Source of the DNA: Candidatus Aenigmatarchaeota archaeon
GTDB lineage: Archaea > Aenigmatarchaeota > Aenigmatarchaeia > Aenigmatarchaeales > Aenigmatarchaeaceae
Length of the DNA stretch: 8,873 nt
Reading direction: 5' to 3'
Assembly (NCBI GenBank): GCA_028715225.1
Contig: JAQUSH010000024.1
Location: 1 to 8,873 of the forward strand
Of this stretch, positions 1-5,166 are shown piece after piece. Every line of letters starts with the position of its first letter. Positions within the stretch are counted from its first letter, which is position 1. Under the pieces are notes generated by a model that saw only the letters and a list, made by a program, of their open reading frames with translations, had not been told where the DNA came from and ran no database searches. The position numbers were made by a program, and so were the translations under genes.

Positions 1-188
1 TCCGATCTTGCTATTGCCATCACCGGAGCGATTCCTCCTGATTCAGAAACCAATGGCTTTGAAAGCTTGTTCATGTCTTTTCCCTGAAGCTTTATGTTTC
101 TGGCTACGAATATCCAGATTTTAGTTGCAAAATATGTAGCTATGAAACTTGCTAAAAGACAAATTATTACTATAACTGAATCAATCAT
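1..188 (-). CDS. Polyprenyl-phosphate GlcNAc-1-phosphate transferase, N-terminal part (MraY/WecA/GPT superfamily)
   Basis: Only the first 62 codons lie in the window; the gene runs off the left edge. The product starts with a hydrophobic helix (about residues 4-24), followed by a short cytosolic segment containing GKDMNK, KPLVSESGGIAP (about 36-55). That segment matches the region after the first helix in archaeal AglH-type and eukaryotic DPAGT1-type enzymes, usually written GKDMNKPGKP-x-V/I-PE-x-GG. This family transfers GlcNAc-1-phosphate or a related sugar phosphate from a UDP-sugar to dolichyl or polyprenyl phosphate at the cytosolic face of the membrane, the first step of lipid-linked glycan synthesis. 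The start codon overlaps the stop of the upstream acetyltransferase gene as ATGA, and an AAGGTGA ribosome binding site lies 4 bases before it. The usual Pro of the NKPGKP motif is replaced (NKLSKP). The catalytic Asp residues are outside the window, so activity cannot be judged. Confidence 0.85.
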   Translation of the reverse strand, partial: MIDSVIVIICLLASFIATYFATKIWIFVARNIKLQGKDMNKLSKPLVSESGGIAPVMAIARS

Positions 189-583
189 GACTTCACCTTG
201 CCAGGAACACCTACTACAAATTTTCCATCAGGCACTGACTTTGTGACAACTGCACCAGCGCCAACTTTTGCGTTGTTTCCAATTGTTACACCGGGTAAAA
301 TTATTGCTCTTACTCCTATAGTAACGTTCGAGCCAATCTTTACGTCTTCCATTTTACCACCTTGGCCAGAATGCGCAAGTATGACAGTTCCGTAATTTAT
401 GTGAGTTCCGCTTCCTATTGAAACTCTGTCAGGATAGGCAGAGTCTATGTATACATCTTCACCTAGATAACAATTAGCTCCGATGTTAACTCCTCTCAGT
501 CTGTGTAAAGTTATTCTTGCTTTGTGCCAAGGACATACTCTTGCCCATCTGTGAAGTATCCTGCTAAACAATGAATTATCCAT
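185..583 (-). CDS. Left-handed beta-helix (hexapeptide repeat) acyltransferase, WbbJ/LacA-like
   Basis: The 132-residue product shows imperfect hexapeptide repeats typical of a left-handed beta-helix: VNIGANCYLGEDVYI near residues 32-46, VSIGSGTHI near 54-62, then VKIGSNVTIG and VTIGNNAKVGAGAVV near 81-113. It ends with a VPDGKFVVGVPGKV tail, common in O-acetyltransferases of the maltose/galactoside and WbbJ type. His71 in ILAHSG is the likely catalytic base. These enzymes work as trimers and transfer an acetyl group from acetyl-CoA to a sugar hydroxyl or amino group in the cytosol. The first 30 residues are basic and amphipathic (RILHRWARVCPWHKARITLHRLR). The gene overlaps the upstream GNAT gene by 8 bases and the downstream GlcNAc-1-phosphate transferase by 4, so the sugar it acetylates probably belongs to the lipid-linked glycan. 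That substrate is inferred from context. A serine acetyltransferase is less likely at this length. Confidence 0.87.
   Translation of the reverse strand: MDNSLFSRILHRWARVCPWHKARITLHRLRGVNIGANCYLGEDVYIDSAYPDRVSIGSGTHINYGTVILAHSGQGGKMEDVKIGSNVTIGVRAIILPGVTIGNNAKVGAGAVVTKSVPDGKFVVGVPGKVKS
193..199 (-). promoter_or_regulatory. Ribosome binding site of the GlcNAc-1-phosphate transferase gene
   Basis: AAGGTGA on the minus strand lies 4 bases before the ATG at 188, inside the end of the upstream gene. It matches the GGTGA part of the archaeal Shine-Dalgarno sequence and supports that start. Confidence 0.6.
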
Positions 584-1100
584 TTTTGTACATCTCCATC
601 TTTATTTTAACATTATCTGGCAATTCTGGCACACCGCTTTCATCAATAAAATATGCGTATAATGAAACATCTTTTTTATCATGGGTGTGCATCCTCAATG
701 TACCTTCTTTTGTGAAACCTAGTTTATTAAATAAATGTACCATCGGTTCATTCGGTTCTGTCATCTGATCAGATACTTTCGTTCTGTTTTCTTTTGAAAA
801 TATGATTATTGCTACTTTGTATAATGTTGTTGCTATTCCTTTACCTTGAAACTCTTTAGAAACAGCTATCTTTCCGATGTTTCCTATATGATTGCGCTTG
901 CGTTTTAATTTGATTGCGCCTGCTATTTTTCCTTTTATTTCAGCAACTACTAAAGAGATGCTGCCTGATTCGTTCTGCTTGATAGAATTCTCAACGTAGC
1001 TTTTATCTGTAACTTCATCAACGTCTTCTTCAAAATTAAAGAGATCTAGAATAGTTTTTGCATCTTTCTTCTCAGCCTTTCGTATTATAATTTCATCCAT
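576..1100 (-). CDS. GNAT-family N-acetyltransferase
   Basis: The 174-residue product has the GNAT layout. It opens with a first strand (IIIRKAEKKDA) and has central strands IAGAIKLKR and HIGNIGKIAVS. The acetyl-CoA pyrophosphate loop is QGKGIA at residues 85-90, followed by a helix. A C-terminal block, LFNKLGFTKEGTLR (about 123-136), is typical of RimI-like and sugar or amine N-acetyltransferases. Family members transfer acetyl from acetyl-CoA to an amine on a protein, amino sugar or small molecule. The gene is first in a minus-strand operon with a hexapeptide acyltransferase and a GlcNAc-1-phosphate transferase, so an amino-sugar precursor is a plausible but unproven substrate. The ATG at 1100 is supported by a TATA box about 34 bases upstream, which leaves only a short leader. 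The downstream gene starts inside this gene's last codons. Confidence 0.87.
   Translation of the reverse strand: MDEIIIRKAEKKDAKTILDLFNFEEDVDEVTDKSYVENSIKQNESGSISLVVAEIKGKIAGAIKLKRKRNHIGNIGKIAVSKEFQGKGIATTLYKVAIIIFSKENRTKVSDQMTEPNEPMVHLFNKLGFTKEGTLRMHTHDKKDVSLYAYFIDESGVPELPDNVKIKMEMYKNG
591..597 (-). promoter_or_regulatory. Ribosome binding site of the hexapeptide acyltransferase gene
   Basis: GGAGATG on the minus strand lies 7 bases before the ATG at 583, within the end of the GNAT gene. It supports independent initiation at this internal operon gene. Confidence 0.6.
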
Positions 1101-1130
1101 TTAATTCACAATAGAAATATATTTTTTTGA

Positions 1131-1138
1131 TTTATAAA
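1131..1138 (-). promoter_or_regulatory. TATA box of the GNAT/acyltransferase/GPT operon
   Basis: TTTATAAA, read on the minus strand, is centred about 34 bases before the ATG at 1100. With a usual archaeal start site about 25 bases downstream, the leader would be roughly 10 bases. This is the only promoter-like element seen before the three overlapping minus-strand genes. Confidence 0.6.
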
Positions 1139-1148
1139 CTAAATGAAT

Positions 1149-1589
1149 TCAGGATTCAATAGGTAGATATCTTCTGCATTCTCCAACTTTGACCTGTATC
1201 TTTCTTTCTGCTTCAGCTACAATTAAAAAGTTTTGCAATTCATTTTGACACGTACTTATAGTGCTTGCCGGTATTCGATGATAAAGTTCATGTTTAGGCA
1301 CCCCGCAGGCACTTGCAATTTTTCTAGCTCTAGTAACAGAATATATCTCATCGTTTGGGCCGCCACAACGAGTAACATAAACACGCTCATTTCCGAGCCG
1401 TTCCTTATTGGCATCTATTCTTTTAACACCAATTTCACTTGCCTTTCCTTTTGTGTTAAGCATCAATAATGCTCTAAAAAGTTCACCGTCAGAAATTTTA
1501 GGATGTTCATTAATAATGTTCAAGATATCTTTCTCTAAAAGATATTTTGTATAATCCTCAATCGGGACTCTTGTTACATATAATTCCAT
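1149..1589 (-). CDS. Protein of unknown function with duplicated CGxPxxE(I/L)Y motif
   Basis: I do not recognise this 146-residue protein. Its N-terminal half (about residues 18-60, containing DILNIINEHPKISDGELFRALL) is helical and could be a winged-helix-like domain, but this is weak. The middle carries two copies of a motif exactly 20 residues apart: CGGPNDEIY at 75-83 and CGVPKHELY at 95-103. Two more cysteines are at 114 and 138, giving four that could bind a metal or form an iron-sulfur site; this is inference. No signal peptide or membrane helix is visible, so it is probably cytosolic. The gene stands alone between a glycosyltransferase gene and the GNAT operon. A TATA box about 25 bases before the ATG indicates a leaderless transcript. 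It could be a small regulator of the neighbouring glycan genes, but nothing in the sequence proves that. Confidence 0.75.
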   Translation of the reverse strand: MELYVTRVPIEDYTKYLLEKDILNIINEHPKISDGELFRALLMLNTKGKASEIGVKRIDANKERLGNERVYVTRCGGPNDEIYSVTRARKIASACGVPKHELYHRIPASTISTCQNELQNFLIVAEAERKIQVKVGECRRYLPIES

Positions 1590-1610
1590 ATATATTATTA
1601 TTCATAGAGA

Positions 1611-1618
1611 AATATAAA
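1611..1618 (-). promoter_or_regulatory. TATA box of the 146-residue unknown gene
   Basis: TTTATATT on the minus strand is centred about 25 bases before the ATG at 1589, as expected for a leaderless archaeal transcript. It lies only a few bases beyond the stop codon of the upstream GT39 gene, so that gene and this one probably have separate promoters despite the 33-base gap. Confidence 0.6.
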
Positions 1619-1622
1619 ACCA

Positions 1623-3146
1623 TTAGTTCACTTTGAATATTATTACTCCACCATTTCCATAAACATTGGTGTTGTCAAATACTTTCTCAAAGTGCGGTGA
1701 TGTATACATGAAGTTAAAGAAATCATAAGGAACATTTTCTTCGTAAGGTACCTGAGATATCAGTCCTACCTGCACGAAAACATAATTGTAACCATGCATC
1801 TTAAGATGCTCGTAAGATACTTCATTGTTTGTTAAGACGACCTCAGCCATGTCAGGTATAGCAGTTGATACGCGCCTGTTGCAATTGTAAGCTGTTTGCT
1901 GTGAATATATTGATAGCAATAAAGAGTCTTCAGGAGTGCTTTTTTCTACCCAGTCGCATGCGTCAAAGAATCCTGTTGAGAATGCTTTCACAGATACCAT
2001 GGCGTTCAGTTTGTTCTGTCCGAATACCCAGGCACCAGACAATATGATTATTATTAAGAACAATGCGATTGCGAAATTCTTCTGCTTAATATGGTCATAT
2101 GATTTTGCTAAGAATATTCCTCCTAGAGCTGACATTCCTATTACTACAGGAAGTGTATAACGAGCAGTGTCTTCTACTCTTGTTGAATAAAGAATAAAGA
2201 TAGGCAGCATGCATATCATAAGTATTACAAATAAAATCTGTATGTTCTTCTTTTCAGTCAGCGCCTGAACAATTCCGAAGATCGCTAAAAATATAATCAC
2301 CCATCCGTATGCGAAATCTGTATAGCTTATTGTTCCTAACTTAGCAAGACTTGCATCTGTGCTGCCTCCTGCGTTGGTTCCTGCAAACTGCTTTTGCAGT
2401 TCTGTTTCAACCGCTCTAGAGTCACTAATTATAGCCGGACAGTCTGTCGGACCATAGCAGTAGTTTCCGAATAATGCGAAATTCCTTATTATCCATGGAG
2501 CTACAACTACTGCTGATATTGCTATTATGATCAAAAGAAGTTTTAACTTGTCATATTTTTTGAAAATTATGAAGTATAGTACGAAGATAACTAATAGGAT
2601 AGGTGCTGTGATTTTAGTTAAGATTGCTAAACCTGTGAATAAACCTGTTAAGATCGCATTCTTCTTTTCACCGTGCTCAAATGTCAGGTATCCGAAATAC
2701 AAGGAGCATATCATCAATAAACAAAGCAAGCTATCAACATATCCAAGCACACCGTACGTTATCAGGGACGGAGTTGACATGTAAAGCAATGCTGCTCCTA
2801 AACCTGCTTTAGCATTTACTGTTTTTTTAAGGAAAATATACAGCATCAATGCTCCAAGTGCGGCAAATACAGGAATTAAGAATTTGACAAATGTTTCGCC
2901 TAGCATAAATCCGAATGCCTCAGTCAAAACGAACAAAGGAGGTTTTGTGAAAGGAAGATGGAAGACATTTGTGTCTTTAAACATCTCGTAGTTTGGCATC
3001 ATATTGTTCTCGGATATCCATCTAGCCTGATATGCATAATATCCTTCATCACCGAATACTATTGGTGACTTTAGTGTTACATTTAGATACAGTATGAATA
3101 ATATCAGAATCATTGCGATTGCAATGTAATCCTTGTTGATTTTCAT
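1623..3146 (-). CDS. GT39/PMT_2-like (ArnT-type) polyprenol-dependent membrane glycosyltransferase
   Basis: The 507-residue integral membrane protein starts with a transmembrane helix (about 7-24). Next comes FGDEGYYAYQARWI (31-44), in which Asp33-Glu34 sit in the first extracytoplasmic loop, the conserved acidic site of GT-C enzymes. KPPL at 68-71 and PWIIRNFALFGN near 217-228 are hallmarks of ArnT/PMT_2 proteins, as is ARYTLPV near 328-334. About ten hydrophobic helices fill residues 80-375. A soluble C-terminal domain (about 385-507) probably lies outside the membrane. Enzymes of this family take a sugar from a dolichyl- or undecaprenyl-phosphate donor and add it to protein or lipid on the outer face. 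Paired cysteines (230 and 236; 397 and 422) in predicted outer segments could form disulfides. The start is set by a TATA-like box about 29 bases upstream, shared with the divergent gene. Donor and acceptor cannot be told from sequence. Confidence 0.88.
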   Translation of the reverse strand: MKINKDYIAIAMILILFILYLNVTLKSPIVFGDEGYYAYQARWISENNMMPNYEMFKDTNVFHLPFTKPPLFVLTEAFGFMLGETFVKFLIPVFAALGALMLYIFLKKTVNAKAGLGAALLYMSTPSLITYGVLGYVDSLLCLLMICSLYFGYLTFEHGEKKNAILTGLFTGLAILTKITAPILLVIFVLYFIIFKKYDKLKLLLIIIAISAVVVAPWIIRNFALFGNYCYGPTDCPAIISDSRAVETELQKQFAGTNAGGSTDASLAKLGTISYTDFAYGWVIIFLAIFGIVQALTEKKNIQILFVILMICMLPIFILYSTRVEDTARYTLPVVIGMSALGGIFLAKSYDHIKQKNFAIALFLIIIILSGAWVFGQNKLNAMVSVKAFSTGFFDACDWVEKSTPEDSLLLSIYSQQTAYNCNRRVSTAIPDMAEVVLTNNEVSYEHLKMHGYNYVFVQVGLISQVPYEENVPYDFFNFMYTSPHFEKVFDNTNVYGNGGVIIFKVN

Positions 3147-3169
3147 ATTATCATTTTATTGGGATATGG

Positions 3170-3179
3170 TTATTTAAGC
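3170..3179. promoter_or_regulatory. Shared TATA-like box for the divergent GT39 and thioredoxin-like units
   Basis: The only strong AT-rich box in the 54-base gap reads CTTAAATAA on the minus strand and TTATTTAAG on the plus strand. Its centre is about 29 bases from the minus-strand ATG at 3146 and about 26 from the plus-strand ATG at 3201. The minus reading is the better TATA match and is preceded by an A-rich BRE-like stretch, so the GT39 direction may be stronger. Confidence 0.5.
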
Positions 3180-3200
3180 TTTTTGTGAGCAATCATTATT

Positions 3201-3566
3201 ATGAGCAGTAACTTGCGAGTTGAATTATATCTTAAACCAAGCAAGCAACAAATTACTGAACCGATAACTCTTAATAATTGTACGTGCCGAGGAAAAGAAA
3301 GAGTTTTATCAACCGAATTAATATATTCTGATATTGAACAACAAACTAAAGATCATTTTGAAAGACTCGCAAAATTAGGAAAACTAGACCTAGAAATATA
3401 TGATCTAAATCATTTTTCTGCTAAAATAAAAGGGCTTCGAAGAGGAATACTAAAAAGCGGAGCTGCAGTTTATGAAAATGGGAAATTTATAAATTCAGTG
3501 AGTTTGGAAGATGCTAAACAAGGATATCTTACTAAAAATAGTAATATAAAGAGGAAAATTATATGA
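3201..3566 (+). CDS. Small protein, probable divergent thioredoxin-like fold, lacking the cis-proline
   Basis: The 121-residue product belongs to no family I recognise by name. Its layout resembles the downstream gene's product: an opening strand (RVELYLKP, 6-13), a cysteine site (C27-T-C29 in NNCTCRGKE), a long helix (about 44-60), a second strand LDLEIYDL (62-69), another helix, then SGAAVYENGKFINSV (86-100) followed by a final helix. The last block corresponds to the TPMIVIGNRQIYDMP segment of the neighbour, but Gly87 sits where the neighbour has the cis-Pro typical of thioredoxin folds. Only a CxC cysteine pair is present. It is probably cytosolic. It begins a two-gene operon, with its stop overlapping the next start as ATGA. 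Its promoter is the TATA-like box shared with the divergent GT39 gene. A degenerate, possibly non-catalytic partner of the next protein is a reasonable reading. Confidence 0.72.
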   Translation: MSSNLRVELYLKPSKQQITEPITLNNCTCRGKERVLSTELIYSDIEQQTKDHFERLAKLGKLDLEIYDLNHFSAKIKGLRRGILKSGAAVYENGKFINSVSLEDAKQGYLTKNSNIKRKII

Positions 3567-3925
3567 GCAAAAAGGTAACAGAAATACATTTATACATAAA
3601 TTCAAATTCGTCTAAACGAACTACACCGTGGCATTCTCAGAAATGCTGGAGCTCCGGATGTAATGCGCTGACCAACCATCCGATAGCAGAAGCATCAAAT
3701 TATAATCCAGACGAATCGCTGATCAGTTTAAGAAAACTTCTCGATGAATATACTAAAGAACACGATATATGTTTAGAAATTCATGACTTAGATTTAAAAT
3801 CTGAACAGCGCAAAAACTGGTTTAGACGAATTAAACAGACACCAATGATTGTTATTGGAAACCGTCAAATATATGACATGCCAGCCAATGAAGAAGAACT
3901 TTCTAAACTTTTGGAAAATTACTGA
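3563..3925 (+). CDS. Small thioredoxin/glutaredoxin-fold-like protein with CX4C motif
   Basis: The 120-residue product starts with strand EIHLYIN (7-13). A cysteine site follows, C28-WSSG-C33, flanked by W23, H24 and H39. Then come a helix (about 52-66), strand ICLEIHDLDL (69-78), a short helix, and T93-P94-MIVIGNRQIYDMP with helix EEELSKLLENY. The TP-x-V-x-I-G-N-x-x-I block, followed by a C-terminal helix, is typical of thioredoxin and glutaredoxin folds, with Pro94 as the likely cis-Pro. The cysteine spacing (CX4C) and its distance from the first strand are not those of a normal CXXC redox site, so it may be a metal-binding or atypical disulfide protein. The gene overlaps the preceding one as ATGA, with a weak GAGG motif 8 bases before the start. 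The two proteins align in order of elements and share LEI-x-DL, suggesting an old tandem duplication. Confidence 0.75.
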   Translation: MSKKVTEIHLYINSNSSKRTTPWHSQKCWSSGCNALTNHPIAEASNYNPDESLISLRKLLDEYTKEHDICLEIHDLDLKSEQRKNWFRRIKQTPMIVIGNRQIYDMPANEEELSKLLENY

Positions 3926-3926
3926 T

Positions 3927-3950
3927 TCTTAAACTTTAAAAGTATAGATA
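3927..3950 (+). repeat. 24-base direct repeat, copy 1
   Basis: This element starts one base after the stop codon of the second thioredoxin-like gene. It matches 4847-4870 at 23 of 24 positions, with G3947 against A4867. Its core TAAACTTTAAAAGTATA contains the near-palindrome ACTTTAAAAGT. The sequence also resembles a BRE-TATA element and shares TAAA(C/G)TTTAAAA with the radical SAM promoter at 5132-5143. It may be a promoter-like element, a recombination site or both. Confidence 0.75.
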
Positions 3951-3965
3951 CGAACGACCAATAGG

Positions 3966-3973
3966 TTTATATT
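3966..3973 (+). promoter_or_regulatory. TATA box of the 271-residue gene
   Basis: TTTATATT is centred about 26 bases before the ATG at 3996, the spacing of a leaderless archaeal gene. It supports that ATG over the in-frame TTG at 3987. The same octamer serves the minus-strand gene that starts at 1589. Confidence 0.6.
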
Positions 3974-3995
3974 TTTATTAGTTAAATTGATTATT

Positions 3996-4811
3996 ATGGA
4001 GTCTGTACATAATTCAAGTGAGCCCGGAGAAGATGCCCAGGAATATTTAAAACAGCTTTTAGATTTGGCAAGAGAAAAATGCGTGTTTGATTATCAGATA
4101 CTTGAGAATGTTGGTAAAAATCTTTCTAAACTGCATGCAGATCCAAACACTGAACAGGAGTATAAAGATTCATTAGAAAAAACTAAATCAACATGTAAGG
4201 AGGCAATGTGGTGGATTTTCTCAAACGGAAATTATGAGCAATTCGCTAGATTTATGAAAAAGATTCCAATAACATTAACAGATGAAGATATGATAGGAAA
4301 TATTATTGATTATATCAGATTTTATACAAAGAGTAAAGGTGAAAGTGTTATTGAGTACGCCAAGGCTTACTGTGATGATAAGAGACATGAAATATCAGAA
4401 TTTGAGAAAGTTAAATCGAGGCGAGATGCTGCGATAGAAAGAGCACACGTTGCTGGTTGGGAAACTCCAGAATCACGTAAGCTTCACGTAGAGGCACTCA
4501 ATGAAAATTTAATTTATAATGCTACAATCGCCTTTACAAATCCGGAATTTAAAAAGAAACGAGTTGAAGCATTAGAACATCATTTAAAGTCAATTGAGGT
4601 CGGTGATGATCCGGTTCAAGATTTAATAGAACTTACAGAACTTATTGGAGGAGAACCACGGTATCTTTATGGAGAGCCGCTGTTATTTCCTGAAATCAGA
4701 GATGCTGAAAGGAGAATAGCTGAAATACCGTGTGGTCAAGAAATGTCTGCTAAGGCTAAAATACTATACCAAGAACACCGTGATGCATTAAATCGGGCAT
4801 TTGAAAGTTAG
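3996..4811 (+). CDS. Helical protein of unknown function with a 25-residue internal repeat
   Basis: I do not recognise this product. The ATG at 3996 is preferred over an in-frame TTG nine bases upstream because a TTTATATT box lies about 26 bases before it; this gives 271 residues. The sequence is almost entirely predicted helix and rich in Glu and Lys, without signal peptide or membrane segment. Residues 158-172 (PESRKLHVEALNENL) and 183-197 (PEFKKKRVEALEHHL) form a repeat of exactly 25-residue period with pattern P-E-x2-K-x2-V-E-A-L-x3-L. This resembles helical repeats or short DNA-binding modules found beside some nucleases, but no nuclease motif is present. Cysteines at 29, 67, 126 and 246 are scattered. 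The gene is flanked by a 24-base direct repeat, which may mark it as an inserted or exchangeable unit. It converges with the 80-residue gene on the other strand. Confidence 0.75.
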   Translation: MESVHNSSEPGEDAQEYLKQLLDLAREKCVFDYQILENVGKNLSKLHADPNTEQEYKDSLEKTKSTCKEAMWWIFSNGNYEQFARFMKKIPITLTDEDMIGNIIDYIRFYTKSKGESVIEYAKAYCDDKRHEISEFEKVKSRRDAAIERAHVAGWETPESRKLHVEALNENLIYNATIAFTNPEFKKKRVEALEHHLKSIEVGDDPVQDLIELTELIGGEPRYLYGEPLLFPEIRDAERRIAEIPCGQEMSAKAKILYQEHRDALNRAFES

Positions 4812-4846
4812 TGGTTGTAGTCTGTAGAAATTTATTACCCCCCCAA

Positions 4847-4870
4847 TCTTAAACTTTAAAAGTATAAATA
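4847..4870 (+). repeat. 24-base direct repeat, copy 2
   Basis: The second copy is in the same orientation as copy 1 and lies in the 60-base gap between two convergent genes. It directly follows a run of seven C at 4838-4844, odd in this AT-rich region. Together the copies bracket the 271-residue gene, with a unit length of 920 bases. No plus-strand start codon lies at leaderless distance from this copy, so if it acts as a promoter its transcript would run antisense to the 80-residue gene. Confidence 0.75.
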
Positions 4871-4871
4871 A

Positions 4872-5114
4872 CTAAGCTTTTAATTTATCCATCCTTTTTC
4901 GATAAACACTATCACAGAGTTCTTTCAGAAGATCGGTAAATGGGGCATATTGATTATCAGCTCTAAGTCTTTCAAATACATAATTTTGTTCACTATCAAT
5001 AAACTCAACCGCAACAGTTCCTATTGGCGGAGACATATTGATTACTACACCTTTAGCATCATACATCTTCAAAATATTAGTTATATCATTTTTAATAGCT
5101 TCTTCCGTTCTCAT
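4872..5114 (-). CDS. Small alpha/beta protein of unknown function (80 residues)
   Basis: The frame is open back to a GTG at 5147, but the ATG at 5114 is the more likely start. The extension would translate through the TATA-like box at 5137-5144, and from that box the ATG sits at the normal leaderless distance of about 26 bases. The resulting 80-residue product opens with a helix (TEEAIKNDITNILKMYDA), then two strands (GVVINMSP and TVAVEFID), then helices with a basic end (VYRKRMDKLKA). No family, catalytic motif, signal peptide or membrane helix is recognised. The small size and helix-strand-strand-helix pattern would suit a binding or regulatory protein, but that is a guess. It is divergent from the radical SAM operon, from whose start it is separated by 52 bases, and converges with the 271-residue gene. 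Confidence 0.68.
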   Translation of the reverse strand: MRTEEAIKNDITNILKMYDAKGVVINMSPPIGTVAVEFIDSEQNYVFERLRADNQYAPFTDLLKELCDSVYRKRMDKLKA

Positions 5115-5136
5115 AATAGATAATTGTTCTCTAAAG

Positions 5137-5144
5137 TTTAAAAA
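5137..5144. promoter_or_regulatory. Shared TATA-like box for the radical SAM operon and the divergent 80-residue gene
   Basis: TTTAAAAA (plus reading), with TAAAG before it as a BRE-like element, is centred about 27 bases before the ATG at 5167. Read the other way, TTTTTAAA is centred about 26 bases before the ATG at 5114. No other TATA candidate lies in the 52-base gap, so both directions probably use this box. Confidence 0.55.
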
Positions 5145-5166
5145 CACTAACTGCTAATCATATTCT

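Noticed and set aside
198..1469. Plus-strand frames of 65-78 codons opposite the acyltransferase and unknown genes
   Set aside because: They lie antisense to supported genes and lack start signals of their own.
1865..2784. Several plus-strand open frames of 60-85 codons opposite the GT39 gene
   Set aside because: They are antisense to a well-supported membrane protein gene, have no ribosome binding or promoter motif, and show no recognisable protein features.
3903..3912. Possible third copy of the direct repeat (TCTAAACTTT) near the end of the second thioredoxin-like gene
   Set aside because: Only a short core matches, it is inside coding sequence, and it does not extend into the TTTAAAAGTATA part.
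3987..3995. TTG start nine bases before the ATG of the 271-residue gene
   Set aside because: A rare start codon with no ribosome binding site; the ATG at 3996 has the correct distance to the TATA box.
4838..4844. C7 run as part of a terminator or G-quadruplex
   Set aside because: A single run has no partner G or C runs nearby and no hairpin stem is visible; it is kept only as an oddity.
3927..4870. Insertion sequence or CRISPR array based on the repeats
   Set aside because: There are only two copies 920 bases apart, no terminal inverted repeats, and no recognisable transposase or integrase motif in the enclosed gene.
5115..5147. GTG-initiated N-terminal extension (MFLNFREQLSI) of the 80-residue minus-strand gene
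   Set aside because: It would place the shared TATA-like box inside the coding region and leave the gene without a promoter at normal distance; the ATG at 5114 fits the leaderless spacing.
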